In this document: piece by piece, positions 34,627 through 43,783 of the stretch | How the letters are laid out: the number at the start of each line of letters is the position of its first letter | How positions within the stretch are numbered: position 1 is the first letter of the stretch | DNA from: Epilithonimonas mollis | Lineage (GTDB): Bacteria; Bacteroidota; Bacteroidia; Flavobacteriales; Weeksellaceae | Assembly (NCBI RefSeq): GCF_900142325.1 | Contig: NZ_FRAM01000002.1 | Span: 62,001 to 126,000 of the forward strand | Direction of reading: 5' to 3' | DNA: 64,000 nt | The notes under the pieces: generated by a model | What the model was told of the DNA's origin: nothing | What the model saw: only the letters and a program-made list of their open reading frames with translations | The model's database searches: none | Position numbers and translations under genes: made by a program

Positions 34627-34767
34627 TTGTCTTAACCTAATTCAAAAATCAATATGTAACTAGCTCCGATTGTAACGGAAATCCTTTTTGTAAGAAGCAA
34701 TGGAAAAAAAGCCAAGAACTTGCAAAAAGATTGCAGCGGAAAGCGGGATTTAGCTCCTAAAAAATGT

Positions 34768-35175
34768 CTAAAATTGATTGATGTAAAAATCTTCTTTTGT
34801 CCGCATTTGAATTTGTTCTTCTTCAGTTTTGTCCTTATATCCGCAAAGATGAAGAATCCCGTGTGCCAAAACTCTGTTGAATTCTTTTTCAAAATCCTGA
34901 GAAAGAGTAGACGCGTTGTCCAAAATGCGCGGCAAAGATACGAAAATATCGCCTGAAATGGTTTTTCCCTTCACATAGTCAAATGTGATGATATCTGTGA
35001 AATAATCGTGGTCTAAGAAATCCTGATTGACCTTAAGTAGATAATCGTCATCACAGAAGATATAATTAATTTTACCAGGTTTTTTATTCTCAGAAATAAT
35101 GAGGTTTTCCAACCATTCTGAAGTTTTTGGATGAATATCTTTTGGATTGATATTTTCGAAAAAGTAGTTTATCAT
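34768..35175 (-). CDS. ybeY: Endoribonuclease YbeY (rRNA maturation factor)
   Basis: YbeY is a metal-dependent single-strand RNase needed for 16S rRNA processing and ribosome quality control. The product has 135 residues, of usual length. The metal-binding motif is RVLAHGILHLCGYKDKTEEE, where the third ligand of the usual HGxLHLxGYDH is replaced (Lys-Asp instead of Asp-His); to my knowledge this is the normal form in Flavobacteriia. The segment VNQDFLDHDYFTDIITFDY is also typical. It follows the patatin gene by four bases and is probably in its operon. Confidence 0.94.
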   Translation of the reverse strand: MINYFFENINPKDIHPKTSEWLENLIISENKKPGKINYIFCDDDYLLKVNQDFLDHDYFTDIITFDYVKGKTISGDIFVSLPRILDNASTLSQDFEKEFNRVLAHGILHLCGYKDKTEEEQIQMRTKEDFYINQF

Positions 35176-35179
35176 AATG

Positions 35180-37336
35180 TTAAAACCAATGTCCTAAGAT
35201 GACACTGAAAACGCCTTTATGTTTATTGAGAGATTTGCTAACGTTGAGTTTTATCTGCCCGAATGGTGATTTATACCCGGCAGTTAATCCAACAGAACTG
35301 TAATTAAGTTTTACAGCTTCTTCGAATTTTATAGAGCTGAACATATTTGCAATGCTAAAATTCCCTGTAAGAAAATAATTTTTATTGAATCTGAATTGTA
35401 AATCATTAGAGGCCATAAAAATATTATTGTCAGTTAAAGCTGCAAATTGATACCCGCCGAATCTTTTAAAATTAACAATAGGCTGTTCAAAAAGACCTCC
35501 GATTCTGTATTGATAAAAGGAAGGTAGATCCTCACCGATTGTTATTCCGCCAAACAGATTCAGACGGTATGTGAACATTTTAGAAATATAAAAGTTCATT
35601 TTGATATCTGCTTTTATATTGATGGGTTTGTTTTCCAGCTCAGAATTAAAAAGATCAATTATTTTGCCTTCTGCATTAAGATAAAAACCTCTTGTCGGAA
35701 AATCTTTATCATTTTGTGTATCACTTTTCAGAAAGATATAGGGATTTACATATTTTTCTATTCTTTTATCTGTTCCGTTTTTTTCACTTTCAAAATAATC
35801 ATGACTGAAACCGCCTCCAATGGCAAATCTATCCTTCCATACAGACTGCAGATATATTTCGTTTCTGAACCAATCCCAGGTTTCTGTAGTGTTGTTATCA
35901 AGATTTTTCAGGTCAAATGTCATCCCGGAAGAATAAATCCCGAATCCAGGTATATAGCCGTTGTCAATAAAATAGTTAAAATAATATCTGGGATTGTCAC
36001 CGATAATCACATCCAGGGAAAGATTTGAGTTTCTGAATAATAGACGTTTGGCAGAATAATTCAGCAGTAAACCTGTTTTGAATACTTCATCATAATGTAA
36101 ACCAAATTTAAGAAAATGACGGGATTCGTCTTCTGTTACGTATAGCTTCAGATAATTTCCGTTGTTTTCCTGAACGATATCATAATTAATAAATTTATAA
36201 TTATTGGTTGCATAGAGTTTGTCAATCATCTTGTTTACACTGCCATAGGTTTGTATAGAAGGTAAGTTAAGCCCCATCCTTCCGCGGATGTAATTGGGTT
36301 TGTAGATTCTTGCATTTTCTACCGCCAGGCTATCAATCTTGTAAACACTGGAATAGATTGGGTTAATGGATGATCTTATCCTTTCGAAACTGCGCTTAGG
36401 AAGTTCTTTCAGGATGTCGGCATATTTTATGGCTTCAACATAGCCGCTGTCCAGGATTTTCTTTTTGTCATCATAGCTGGTTGCGGTCATTCCAGTAAGA
36501 TCCGGCTTGATATTGATATCCGTGTATTTATACTGATTAAGTGTTTCTTTATGGATTCCTATATCAATGATCTGGTTCATAATCGCAATAACACTGTTGA
36601 GGTTTTCACGCTTGGCCAAAGACTGATTAAGATCCACACCAATAACAATATCTATTCCTTTGTCTTTTAACGGTTTTGATGGGTAATTGACTGTCATTGC
36701 GCCATCTACATAGATACTGTCGCCAATTTTTACAGGTTCGAGAAGTGATGGGAAAGCAGAACTTGCCATAATCGAAGAAACCAGATCTCCCTTCTCAAAA
36801 ACTGTCATCTGACCGGTCTCAATATTGGTAGCAACGCACATGAAGGGAATTGGAAGCTTAGAAAAATCATCAATATTAGAAACATTTCTCAGTAACTCTT
36901 TCAATAGATAAACGTTCCTCTGACCTGTGCTGATGGAAGAAGGAAAGCTGATTTTTCCATTTTTTAAAGGAACAGTAAAAAGATATTTATCCACACTCTT
37001 ATTGAAAAAAGAAGTTTCCTGTCTGGTTTTCGGGTCGGTAATCAGGGAGTAAAAATCTGTGTCCATCACTATTTTCTCAATATCTTTTCCAGTGTAGCCA
37101 GCAGCATATAGACCACCGACAATAGCACCCATGCTTGTCCCGGAAATATAATCGACTTTAACACCAAGAGAGTCCAAAACTTTCAGAACACCAACATGCG
37201 TAAAACCCTTTGCTCCACCACCAGAAAGTGAAAGCCCGATTTTAGGATTTTTTGGGATGACAAGATTTTCCTTTATCTGAGAATGACTTATCAGATAAGC
37301 TAAAAATGAAATCAGATAAAAGAGCTTTGTAATCAT
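35180..37336 (-). CDS. Patatin-like phospholipase with Omp85-type barrel (PlpD/RssA-like)
   Basis: The product has 718 residues. After a signal peptide, residues about 30-310 are a patatin domain: oxyanion loop SLSGGGAKGFTHVGVLKVLD, nucleophile Ser in ISGTSMGAIVGG and catalytic Asp in YVDGAMTVNYP. A POTRA-like segment (about 345-420) and a C-terminal surface-antigen barrel (about 430-718, ending KGVFSVILGHWF) follow. This is the PlpD-type, type V-like architecture, with lipase and its own barrel in one chain. It starts four bases after murF-alr and precedes ybeY closely. Confidence 0.93.
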   Translation of the reverse strand: MITKLFYLISFLAYLISHSQIKENLVIPKNPKIGLSLSGGGAKGFTHVGVLKVLDSLGVKVDYISGTSMGAIVGGLYAAGYTGKDIEKIVMDTDFYSLITDPKTRQETSFFNKSVDKYLFTVPLKNGKISFPSSISTGQRNVYLLKELLRNVSNIDDFSKLPIPFMCVATNIETGQMTVFEKGDLVSSIMASSAFPSLLEPVKIGDSIYVDGAMTVNYPSKPLKDKGIDIVIGVDLNQSLAKRENLNSVIAIMNQIIDIGIHKETLNQYKYTDINIKPDLTGMTATSYDDKKKILDSGYVEAIKYADILKELPKRSFERIRSSINPIYSSVYKIDSLAVENARIYKPNYIRGRMGLNLPSIQTYGSVNKMIDKLYATNNYKFINYDIVQENNGNYLKLYVTEDESRHFLKFGLHYDEVFKTGLLLNYSAKRLLFRNSNLSLDVIIGDNPRYYFNYFIDNGYIPGFGIYSSGMTFDLKNLDNNTTETWDWFRNEIYLQSVWKDRFAIGGGFSHDYFESEKNGTDKRIEKYVNPYIFLKSDTQNDKDFPTRGFYLNAEGKIIDLFNSELENKPINIKADIKMNFYISKMFTYRLNLFGGITIGEDLPSFYQYRIGGLFEQPIVNFKRFGGYQFAALTDNNIFMASNDLQFRFNKNYFLTGNFSIANMFSSIKFEEAVKLNYSSVGLTAGYKSPFGQIKLNVSKSLNKHKGVFSVILGHWF

Positions 37337-37339
37337 CTG

Positions 37340-39784
37340 CTAATTTTTTATGTAAATTCTCTTAACCCTCGGAGAAATTGAAGTTAACACTTCATAAGTT
37401 ATTGTACCACAATATTCTGAAAATCCTTCAAGACTTGGATTTGAATTAAAAATCGTAACCGGATCGCCTTCTTTTGCGCTCACAAGATCGACATCAATCA
37501 TCATCATATCCATACAAATGCTTCCGACAATTGGACAAAGTTTATTGTTAATGCCAACACTTCCAACTTTATTTCCAATCAGTCTTGGGATTCCGTCTGC
37601 ATAACCTACAGGAATCGTAGCGATTTTTGTGTCTCTTTCAGCTTTGAATCTTCTGCTGTAACCAACTGATTCTCCATTTTTTATATCCGAAATTTGCGAA
37701 ATTACCGTTTTGAAACTAACTGAATGTTGAAGTTGCTTTTTAATTTCAGGATTCGAAGTTTCTCCAATCATTCCGATTCCAATTCTTACCATATTATATT
37801 GATAATCAGTATAATTGATAATTCCAGAAGAATTAAGAATGTGTCTTATTGGCTGATAATCCAATTTTTCAATCAGATAAGTTGAATTTCTCTCGAAAGT
37901 TTTCAATTGATTCAAAGTGTATTCTTTTTCTTCAGGCATATCCGAAGATGATAAATGACTGAAAATACTCTGAACTTTTACATTCATTGAGTTTAATTTT
38001 TCAATCAATTGATCTAATTCAAAATCCTTAAAACCAAGACGATGCATTCCTGTTTCCAATTTAATATGAATTGGATAAACTTCCTGATTTCCGGCTTTTA
38101 TTAATTGTTCATGAAATAGTTCTAAAACCCTGAGACTATAAATTTCCGGCTCCAGATTATATTCAATCACAGCGTCATAACTGTGTTGCTCAGGATTCAT
38201 AACGATAATTGGCGTTGTGATTCCTTTTTTTCTTAATTCAACTCCTTCATCGGCGAATGCGACACCAAGATAATCAATATGATGATGCTGAAGAAATTCT
38301 GAAATTTCATAACTTCCTAAACCATAAGCATTGGCCTTTACCATTGCCATCATTTTTGTTTCTGGTTTTAGTAACGACTTATGAAAGTTAATGTTATGAA
38401 GAATCGCATTAAGATTAATCTCTAAAACGGTGTCGTGCTTTCTGAGTTCCAGAATCTCTTTGATTTTTTCAATTTCAAATTTTCTAGCGCCTTTCAAAAG
38501 AATTACCTGATTTTCTAAATCATTAATCACTTTACTATCAATAAATTGATTCGTATTATTAAAAGTAAAAGTTTCAGAATTAAAAAGTTTATAAAATGAG
38601 CTTATTTCTTCGCCAATCAAAAATACTTTATCGAATTTCTGCTCATTAACCAATTCAGAAACTTCGGAATACAATTCATCCGAATTATCATTAGAATCCA
38701 AAATATCAGTCAGGATTAGTGATTTTTTTGGTTTGTTATATTCGCTAATAAACTGAAATGAAATCTTTAGAGAATCCAAATCCAGATTGTAAGAATCATT
38801 AATAATCAAATTATTTCTGATGCCTTCGATACTTTCCAGACGCATTTCAATCGCTTTGAGCGCATCGATTTTTTCTTTGATCTGAATATTAGATAAATTA
38901 AATTCTTTCAAAATTCCAATCAAAGCCAGAACATTGGTTAAAGTTGCTTCGTCTCTCTGATAAATTGGAAGCGAAAATTCTTCTTCAAAATATTTGATTT
39001 TAATATCCTGAGTACGGTCATTTACATCCGAAATGATTGTGATATTATTATTAATATTCAATCCGTAAGATATTAATCTTTTACTTGAATATAAATTATT
39101 TATTAAATTAACTGTCAATTCATTATCAGCATTATAAAAGATAACATTCGATTGTTTGAACAGCTTTAATTTTTCATTGATTAATTCTTCTTCAGAGTCG
39201 AAGTTAGCAGAATGTGCGGTTCCGATATGTGTTAATAATCCAATCTTAGGATGGAAAACATTTTCCTGTTTTGCCATTTCCTCTGGTTTGGAAATTCCGA
39301 CTTCAAAGATTCCCAATTCGTGTTTTTTATCAATTTGTAATAATGATAAAGGCAAACCGATTTGAGAATTAAAACTTTTGGGACTTTTTACGGTTACAAA
39401 TTCATCGGAAAGGCATTGATAGAGCCATTCTTTCAGAATCGTTTTTCCATTGCTTCCGGTTATTCCAATCGAATTGATATCAGAATGTTCGAAATGATAC
39501 TTGGCAAGGTTCTGTAAAAACTCAACAGAATTTTTTGTAATGATTTGATTGATAGAATCATTATCAATTTGATGTTCAGTAATAATCGTATCAATTCCTT
39601 TTTCTATAACAGAGTCTATATATTTCTGACCAGAATTTTTCTTGGTATTAATCGCAAGAAATGCAGTATTTCTGGCAGAATAAATAGTACGACTGTCAAA
39701 AGCGATGTTTTTGATTTTGATATCTTGATTTCCAACGACTTCCGAATTTGTTACTTCGGATATTTGTTTTAAAGTGTAATTCAC
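37340..39784 (-). CDS. murF-alr: Bifunctional MurF ligase / alanine racemase
   Basis: The product has 814 residues. The first 440 are MurF, which adds D-Ala-D-Ala to UDP-MurNAc-tripeptide; the ATP loop is GITGSNGKTILKEWL near residue 108. Residues about 450-814 are alanine racemase with PLP lysine in MMAMVKANAYGLGSYEIS near 478 and the downstream CPIVGSICMDMMMIDVDLV. The fusion is characteristic of Bacteroidota and couples D-Ala supply to its use in peptidoglycan synthesis. The start is GTG at 39784, overlapping the stop of the toxin reading frame by four bases (GTGA), so translation may be coupled to it. Confidence 0.96.
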   Translation of the reverse strand: MNYTLKQISEVTNSEVVGNQDIKIKNIAFDSRTIYSARNTAFLAINTKKNSGQKYIDSVIEKGIDTIITEHQIDNDSINQIITKNSVEFLQNLAKYHFEHSDINSIGITGSNGKTILKEWLYQCLSDEFVTVKSPKSFNSQIGLPLSLLQIDKKHELGIFEVGISKPEEMAKQENVFHPKIGLLTHIGTAHSANFDSEEELINEKLKLFKQSNVIFYNADNELTVNLINNLYSSKRLISYGLNINNNITIISDVNDRTQDIKIKYFEEEFSLPIYQRDEATLTNVLALIGILKEFNLSNIQIKEKIDALKAIEMRLESIEGIRNNLIINDSYNLDLDSLKISFQFISEYNKPKKSLILTDILDSNDNSDELYSEVSELVNEQKFDKVFLIGEEISSFYKLFNSETFTFNNTNQFIDSKVINDLENQVILLKGARKFEIEKIKEILELRKHDTVLEINLNAILHNINFHKSLLKPETKMMAMVKANAYGLGSYEISEFLQHHHIDYLGVAFADEGVELRKKGITTPIIVMNPEQHSYDAVIEYNLEPEIYSLRVLELFHEQLIKAGNQEVYPIHIKLETGMHRLGFKDFELDQLIEKLNSMNVKVQSIFSHLSSSDMPEEKEYTLNQLKTFERNSTYLIEKLDYQPIRHILNSSGIINYTDYQYNMVRIGIGMIGETSNPEIKKQLQHSVSFKTVISQISDIKNGESVGYSRRFKAERDTKIATIPVGYADGIPRLIGNKVGSVGINNKLCPIVGSICMDMMMIDVDLVSAKEGDPVTIFNSNPSLEGFSEYCGTITYEVLTSISPRVKRIYIKN

Positions 39785-40087
39785 TTTTCAGTAATTGTTT
39801 TGTAATTAAAATCCGGATTTCGAAAATTATTAATCATATTTAAAAGATTGATTTGATTTTCGACAATCTCATAAATAATAGAATTGTGTTTGGTAATCAA
39901 TAATTTATGAAAATCCGTATCTTCATATTTCTGATGAACTAAATTCCCATTTTCAAGCAAAGAAATTTTTCTTTCCAGAATCTCATAAAAATCTTCCAAC
40001 ACATCGAAGCCCCAGGTTTCTATAAGAAAGTAAGTGTTCCAGATTTTCTAAATCTGATTTCGCTCTATTTGTCCAAAAGATGTTCAT
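39781..40087 (-). pseudogene. RelE/ParE-type toxin gene with a frameshift
   Basis: An ATG at 40087 opens a frame reading MNIFWTNRAKSDLENLEH, the typical start of a ParE/RelE toxin (WTxRA.xDL). After about 18 codons the matching sequence continues in another frame: YFLIETWGFDVLEDFYEILE, then ISLLENGNLVHQ to NLLNMINNFRNP at 39781. Dropping one T at about 40032-40033 restores a single protein of about 101 residues. The start overlaps the antitoxin stop. So the toxin appears inactivated by a one-base insertion, unless this is a sequencing error. The downstream fragment alone would lack the N-terminal helices. Confidence 0.75.
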
Positions 40088-40403
40088 TTCTCTTCCTCGC
40101 GATTCTTTCTTTTGCTTCAGTCATAACAGTAGAATGTTCGGTTATTCTGCCATTTTTAACATCTTCCAAACCTTCCTCTATTGCCTTTAGAATACCATCT
40201 TTTGAATTAACTTCTGGGTAGATAATTTCCGCAATCTTAAGCAACTCTTCTGGATTGAATTTTTTTTCTTTCATTTTACGAAAAAATGTGGGCTCAGAAA
40301 TTCCGCTTTTCTCAATGATATACTTCAGTTTGAAAGGAGAATTCTTCAAAATCTCATCAATCGAATTACTGATTTGAATATAATTTTTAATTTCTGATAT
40401 CAT
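40065..40403 (-). CDS. Antitoxin-like helix-turn-helix protein
   Basis: The product has 112 residues. The N-terminal half looks like a helix-turn-helix (FKLKYIIEKSGISEPTFFRKM); the C-terminal part AIEEGLEDVKNGRITEHSTVMTEAKERIARK matches the tail of antitoxins that neutralise RelE/ParE toxins. It lies upstream of and overlaps the toxin frame by 23 bases, the usual layout. If the toxin is dead, this protein may still act as a repressor of the operon that reads into murF-alr. Confidence 0.78.
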   Translation of the reverse strand: MISEIKNYIQISNSIDEILKNSPFKLKYIIEKSGISEPTFFRKMKEKKFNPEELLKIAEIIYPEVNSKDGILKAIEEGLEDVKNGRITEHSTVMTEAKERIARKRNEHLLDK

Positions 40404-40457
40404 TTTTTGATAGTTTTTACTATTATAATTTAAACAAATTTACAACAACTATTGATA

Positions 40458-41048
40458 TTAATCTTCTTTTTTATTCAAAACTTCATCCACAAAAATCCTT
40501 CTGCTCACCGCATCATAAGCTTCGGTTTCTCCCAGTTCTACTAACTCTTTTCCGGCAGAAGTTCTCATAGAATAGTTAGCTAGATTTCCAGTTCGACGGC
40601 AAATTGCGTGAACTTTCGTCACATATTCTGCAGTTGCCATCAGATTGGGCATCGGTCCAAAAGGGCGACCTAGAAAATCCATATCCAAACCGGCAATCAC
40701 AACCCGAATCCCATTATTTGCTAATTGATTGGCAACATCCACAATACTTTCGTCAAAAAACTGCGCTTCATCTATCGCCACTACATCACAATTAGAACCC
40801 AACAAAAGAATCTCCGTAGGACTTTCTACAGCCGTGCTTCGGATTTTGGTCTGGTTGTGGGAAACCACGTCTTCTTCAGAATAACGGGTATCGATTTTGG
40901 GTTTGAAAATCTCCACATTTTGTCCGGCCATTTCCGCACGGCGAAGTCTTCTGATGAGTTCCTCCGTCTTTCCGGAAAACATGGAACCACAGATTACTTC
41001 CATCCAGCCGCTTTGTTTTGAGTGATTAATTGTATTTTCTAAAAACAT
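40458..41048 (-). CDS. tdk: Thymidine kinase
   Basis: The enzyme phosphorylates thymidine for nucleotide salvage. The product has 196 residues. The P-loop is ICGSMFSGKTEELIRRL, the Walker B-like motif VVAIDEAQFF, and the lasso region VIAGLDMDFLGRPFGPMPNL. The C-terminal zinc site of the family (two CxxC pairs) is largely lost: one Cys remains in HAICRRTGNLA, and the end reads YDAVSRRIF where relatives have CRxCY. The fold should still close because other Bacteroidota enzymes, as far as I recall, share the change. Confidence 0.95.
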   Translation of the reverse strand: MFLENTINHSKQSGWMEVICGSMFSGKTEELIRRLRRAEMAGQNVEIFKPKIDTRYSEEDVVSHNQTKIRSTAVESPTEILLLGSNCDVVAIDEAQFFDESIVDVANQLANNGIRVVIAGLDMDFLGRPFGPMPNLMATAEYVTKVHAICRRTGNLANYSMRTSAGKELVELGETEAYDAVSRRIFVDEVLNKKED

Positions 41049-41092
41049 TATTAATTTAGCAAAAAATTGTTTTAAACCAATATTAAAAAATA

Positions 41093-41167
41093 CTTCGACA
41101 AGCTCAGTGTGACACTTATAATACTAAAAGTTTTGTTTTTAGCGTTGTCAGGCTGAGCTTGTCGAAG
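41093..41167. repeat. REP-like inverted repeat
   Basis: CTTCGACAAGCTCAG (41093-41107) and its perfect reverse complement CTGAGCTTGTCGAAG (41153-41167) flank 45 bases; GACA/TGTC just inside extend the pairing. The sequence matches a palindrome often seen between genes of Bacteroidota genomes. It lies in the 211-base gap between the divergent tdk and acidic-protein genes, which otherwise shows nothing I can support. Confidence 0.8.
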
Positions 41168-41259
41168 CCTTAAATTAGGAACAAAATAGTATATAAAATT
41201 AGCAAATTGTTCTTAAATTTATAAGCATCAAATTTAAGTAAAAATTAATAAGATTTATT

Positions 41260-42459
41260 ATGCAAAACCTGCAAGATACATACGGGAAAATCTTCGCTGA
41301 AATCAAAATTCTTTTGTCAGAATTATCAGAATCTGAAAGTTATGAGGAGATTTTGAACAAGGAAAATGAGATCAACCAACTTTATCAGAAGTTTTCTTTT
41401 CTTAAAATTTCTCAGAATGTTGATTATTCGCCAATGGAAATTGAACCTTTGGAATTAATTGATAACCAATTGACAAACTTAAATCCAGATTTGGTTTCTG
41501 TTGAAGAATTTGGGGAAGCAAATAAGGTTGCAGAGATCATTGTTGAAGAAACTCGAGCTCATGATATTTTCGAAGATGTTCCGGAAGTGGAAGAAGTTCA
41601 TTCTTTTGCTGAAATTGATTCTCAAGAAAATATAGTTGAAGAAATAGTTTCAGAGAATACAACTGAAGAAGTTCATCGACCGGAAGAAATCATCGAAAAA
41701 GAAATCGAAACTACAAATGAAGAATTGGTTGAATCAGTTTCAGAGGTGGAAGTTGTTAATGAAATCTTAGCTCAAAACTATCACGAGGAAATTGTTGAAG
41801 CCGTCGCTGAAATTGAAGATAGTCTTTTAAACGAACCATCTGAAAAACTCGAACCAATGCAGGACAGCCAGTTTTCTTTTGCAATGACAAGAGATGAACC
41901 AACTGTAGAGAACTCGCTGGGTGATTATGATTCGGGATTGGCAGAGAAAGAAGCTAAGCTGAAAGAACTTGAGGAAAACAGAAGAAAAATTGTTGAATTT
42001 TCTAAAGAGAATACACAACCGAAAGAAAAATCAGAACAAGTTTATGAATCTTCTAATGATGAAGATCATCACGATAAAAAATTCAAATTAGCGCATATCA
42101 AAGGTCTTAAAATCGCAAAGTCATTGTTTGATGATGATCATTTGGAAGAAGTTGAAAAACCAGCTCCGGTTCAAACTTCGGGAAGCTTATTGAAAAATAA
42201 TGTTCCGACGGATTATATGGAAGCACCAAAGCCAAAACCAGAATTCAAACTGGATCTGAATGACAGAATTGCGTTTTCTCAATATTTATTTAATGGAAGT
42301 CAAAGTGAATTAAATCAAGTGGTTACAGTTCTTAACTCTTTCAATTCTTTGAATAAAGCTCAGGAGTATTTGAGTGATATCTATTACGAAAGAGACTGGA
42401 AAAAGGTTGATAATTATGCGCAGAGACTTTGGACTTTGGTTGAAAACAGGTTTTTGTAG
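41260..42459 (+). CDS. Acidic protein with a conserved C-terminal domain, function unknown
   Basis: The product has 399 residues and no signal peptide or membrane segment. The first 70 residues are helical (EINQLYQKFSFLKIS). Residues about 80-230 are extremely rich in Glu and Val, low in complexity and likely disordered. The C-terminal 75 residues (KLDLNDRIAFSQYLFNGSQS to YAQRLWTLVENRF) look like a folded helical domain. The stop codon is directly followed by the rsmI start, so the two are one unit. I recognise it only as a protein found beside rsmI in Flavobacteriia. Confidence 0.8.
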   Translation: MQNLQDTYGKIFAEIKILLSELSESESYEEILNKENEINQLYQKFSFLKISQNVDYSPMEIEPLELIDNQLTNLNPDLVSVEEFGEANKVAEIIVEETRAHDIFEDVPEVEEVHSFAEIDSQENIVEEIVSENTTEEVHRPEEIIEKEIETTNEELVESVSEVEVVNEILAQNYHEEIVEAVAEIEDSLLNEPSEKLEPMQDSQFSFAMTRDEPTVENSLGDYDSGLAEKEAKLKELEENRRKIVEFSKENTQPKEKSEQVYESSNDEDHHDKKFKLAHIKGLKIAKSLFDDDHLEEVEKPAPVQTSGSLLKNNVPTDYMEAPKPKPEFKLDLNDRIAFSQYLFNGSQSELNQVVTVLNSFNSLNKAQEYLSDIYYERDWKKVDNYAQRLWTLVENRFL

Positions 42460-43134
42460 ATGAGCGGTATTTTATATTTTGTTCCGACGCCTGTTGGAAA
42501 TCTGGAAGATATGACTTTCCGGGCTGTGAAAGTTCTAAAAGAAGTGGACTATATTTTGTGCGAAGATACCCGAACTTCAGGTGTTCTTCTTAAACATTAT
42601 GAAATATCTAAACCTCTGAAATCCTATCATTTACATAACGAACATCAGACTACTGACAAAGTTGTTCAGGATTTGGAAAACGGGCAAAATATTGCTATTA
42701 TTACAGATGCAGGAACGCCTGGTATTTCTGATCCGGGTTATCTTTTGGCGAAAGCTTGTGCGGATAAAAATTTAGAAATGACTTGTTTGCCTGGCGCAAC
42801 CGCTTTTGTTCCGGCATTAGTTGTTTCTGGTTTGCCAACTAATGAATTTCTTTTCGCCGGATTTCTACCTCAAAAAAAAGGCAGACAAACCAAACTGAAA
42901 CAATTGGCCGAAGAAAAAAAGACAATTGTTCTTTATGAAAGTCCGCATAAAATCAATACAACTCTTGAGCAAATTAAAGAATTCTTCGGTGAAGAGACGA
43001 AAGTAAGTCTGAGCAGAGAGATTTCCAAAAAATTTGAAGAAACTAAAAGAGGAACCATCAATGAGTTAATTGAATTTTCGAAAAGTAAAACTTTAAAAGG
43101 TGAGATTGTTCTGATTGTGAATAATGGTCTTTAA
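42460..43134 (+). CDS. rsmI: 16S rRNA (cytidine1402-2'-O)-methyltransferase RsmI
   Basis: RsmI methylates the ribose of C1402 in the decoding centre of 16S rRNA. The product has 224 residues, of normal length. The tetrapyrrole-methylase-fold signatures are ILYFVPTPVGNLEDMTFRA, YILCEDTRTSG, ITDAGTPGISDPGYLLAK and LPGATAFVPALVVSGLP. The ATG directly follows the TAG of the acidic-protein gene. Confidence 0.96.
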   Translation: MSGILYFVPTPVGNLEDMTFRAVKVLKEVDYILCEDTRTSGVLLKHYEISKPLKSYHLHNEHQTTDKVVQDLENGQNIAIITDAGTPGISDPGYLLAKACADKNLEMTCLPGATAFVPALVVSGLPTNEFLFAGFLPQKKGRQTKLKQLAEEKKTIVLYESPHKINTTLEQIKEFFGEETKVSLSREISKKFEETKRGTINELIEFSKSKTLKGEIVLIVNNGL

Positions 43135-43158
43135 AAAATTTAAATTAAATTTGCTCCT

Positions 43159-43446
43159 ATGATTTCTCAACAGCAAATCGATTTGATTATTGAAATATTG
43201 AAACCGTATAAACCCAAAAAAATTGGGATTTTTGGTTCCTTTGCTCGTGGAGAGAATTCAGAAAATAGCGATTTGGATATCTTATATCAGTTTGAAGAAC
43301 CAATTTCGCTTTTTCAAAAATTTGAAATTCAAGAGAGTTTAGAAAATAAATTAAATTTCAGTATTGACTTTGTTTCTGAAAAATATCTTCATCCTTTTCT
43401 GAAAGAGGGCATCTTAAAAGATTTAAAAATTATCTATGGCAATTGA
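43159..43446 (+). CDS. mntA: MntA-type minimal nucleotidyltransferase (antitoxin)
   Basis: The product has 95 residues with the nucleotidyltransferase motif GIFGSFARGENSENSDLDIL (GSFxRG and DxD) and a third acidic residue in FSIDFVSE, so it should be catalytically competent. In MntA/HepT systems this enzyme adds AMP units to a tyrosine of the HepT toxin and so silences it. It overlaps the HepT start by 11 bases and lies 24 bases after rsmI, inserted between rsmI and fabG. Confidence 0.9.
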   Translation: MISQQQIDLIIEILKPYKPKKIGIFGSFARGENSENSDLDILYQFEEPISLFQKFEIQESLENKLNFSIDFVSEKYLHPFLKEGILKDLKIIYGN

Positions 43447-43780
43447 TAAAAATTTTTTGAGATTGATTCACATTTTCGAAAGCATTATCAAAATAGAAAA
43501 GATAACTCAACAGCTTTCGTATGGCGAATATCTACAAGATTGGATAAAACAAGATGCAATTATTAGAAATTTCGAAATAATTGGAGAAGCATCAAAACAA
43601 ATTACAGAAGATTTTCGTAACAATCATCCAGAAATTCCTTGGAAATATGCTTCTGGAATGAGGAACTACTTGATTCATGAATATTTTAATGTGGATTTTG
43701 ATGAAGTTTGGAAAACTTTGAAAGAAGATTTACCATCATTAAAACTTCAAATACAACAACTTATAAAAGAATTTGAATAA
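43436..43780 (+). CDS. hepT: HepT-like ribonuclease toxin (DUF86)
   Basis: The product has 114 residues and is all-alpha. The HEPN active-site motif Rx4HxY is intact in RNYLIHEYF; the Tyr is the known site of AMP addition in characterised systems. Other family features are the segment IIRNFEIIGEASKQITEDFR and PWKYASGMRNY. As the gene pair is complete, it is probably an active toxin-antitoxin system; its chromosomal setting suggests a small mobile island. Only three bases separate it from fabG. Confidence 0.92.
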   Translation: MAIDKNFLRLIHIFESIIKIEKITQQLSYGEYLQDWIKQDAIIRNFEIIGEASKQITEDFRNNHPEIPWKYASGMRNYLIHEYFNVDFDEVWKTLKEDLPSLKLQIQQLIKEFE

Positions 43781-43783
43781 AAT

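Noticed and set aside
34595-34627. N-terminal extension of mnmG beginning MFHVKH
   Set aside because: These codons translate the parS palindrome at 34611-34626. The family starts at MITDIYDVIVVGAGHAG, so the ATG at 34594 is used.
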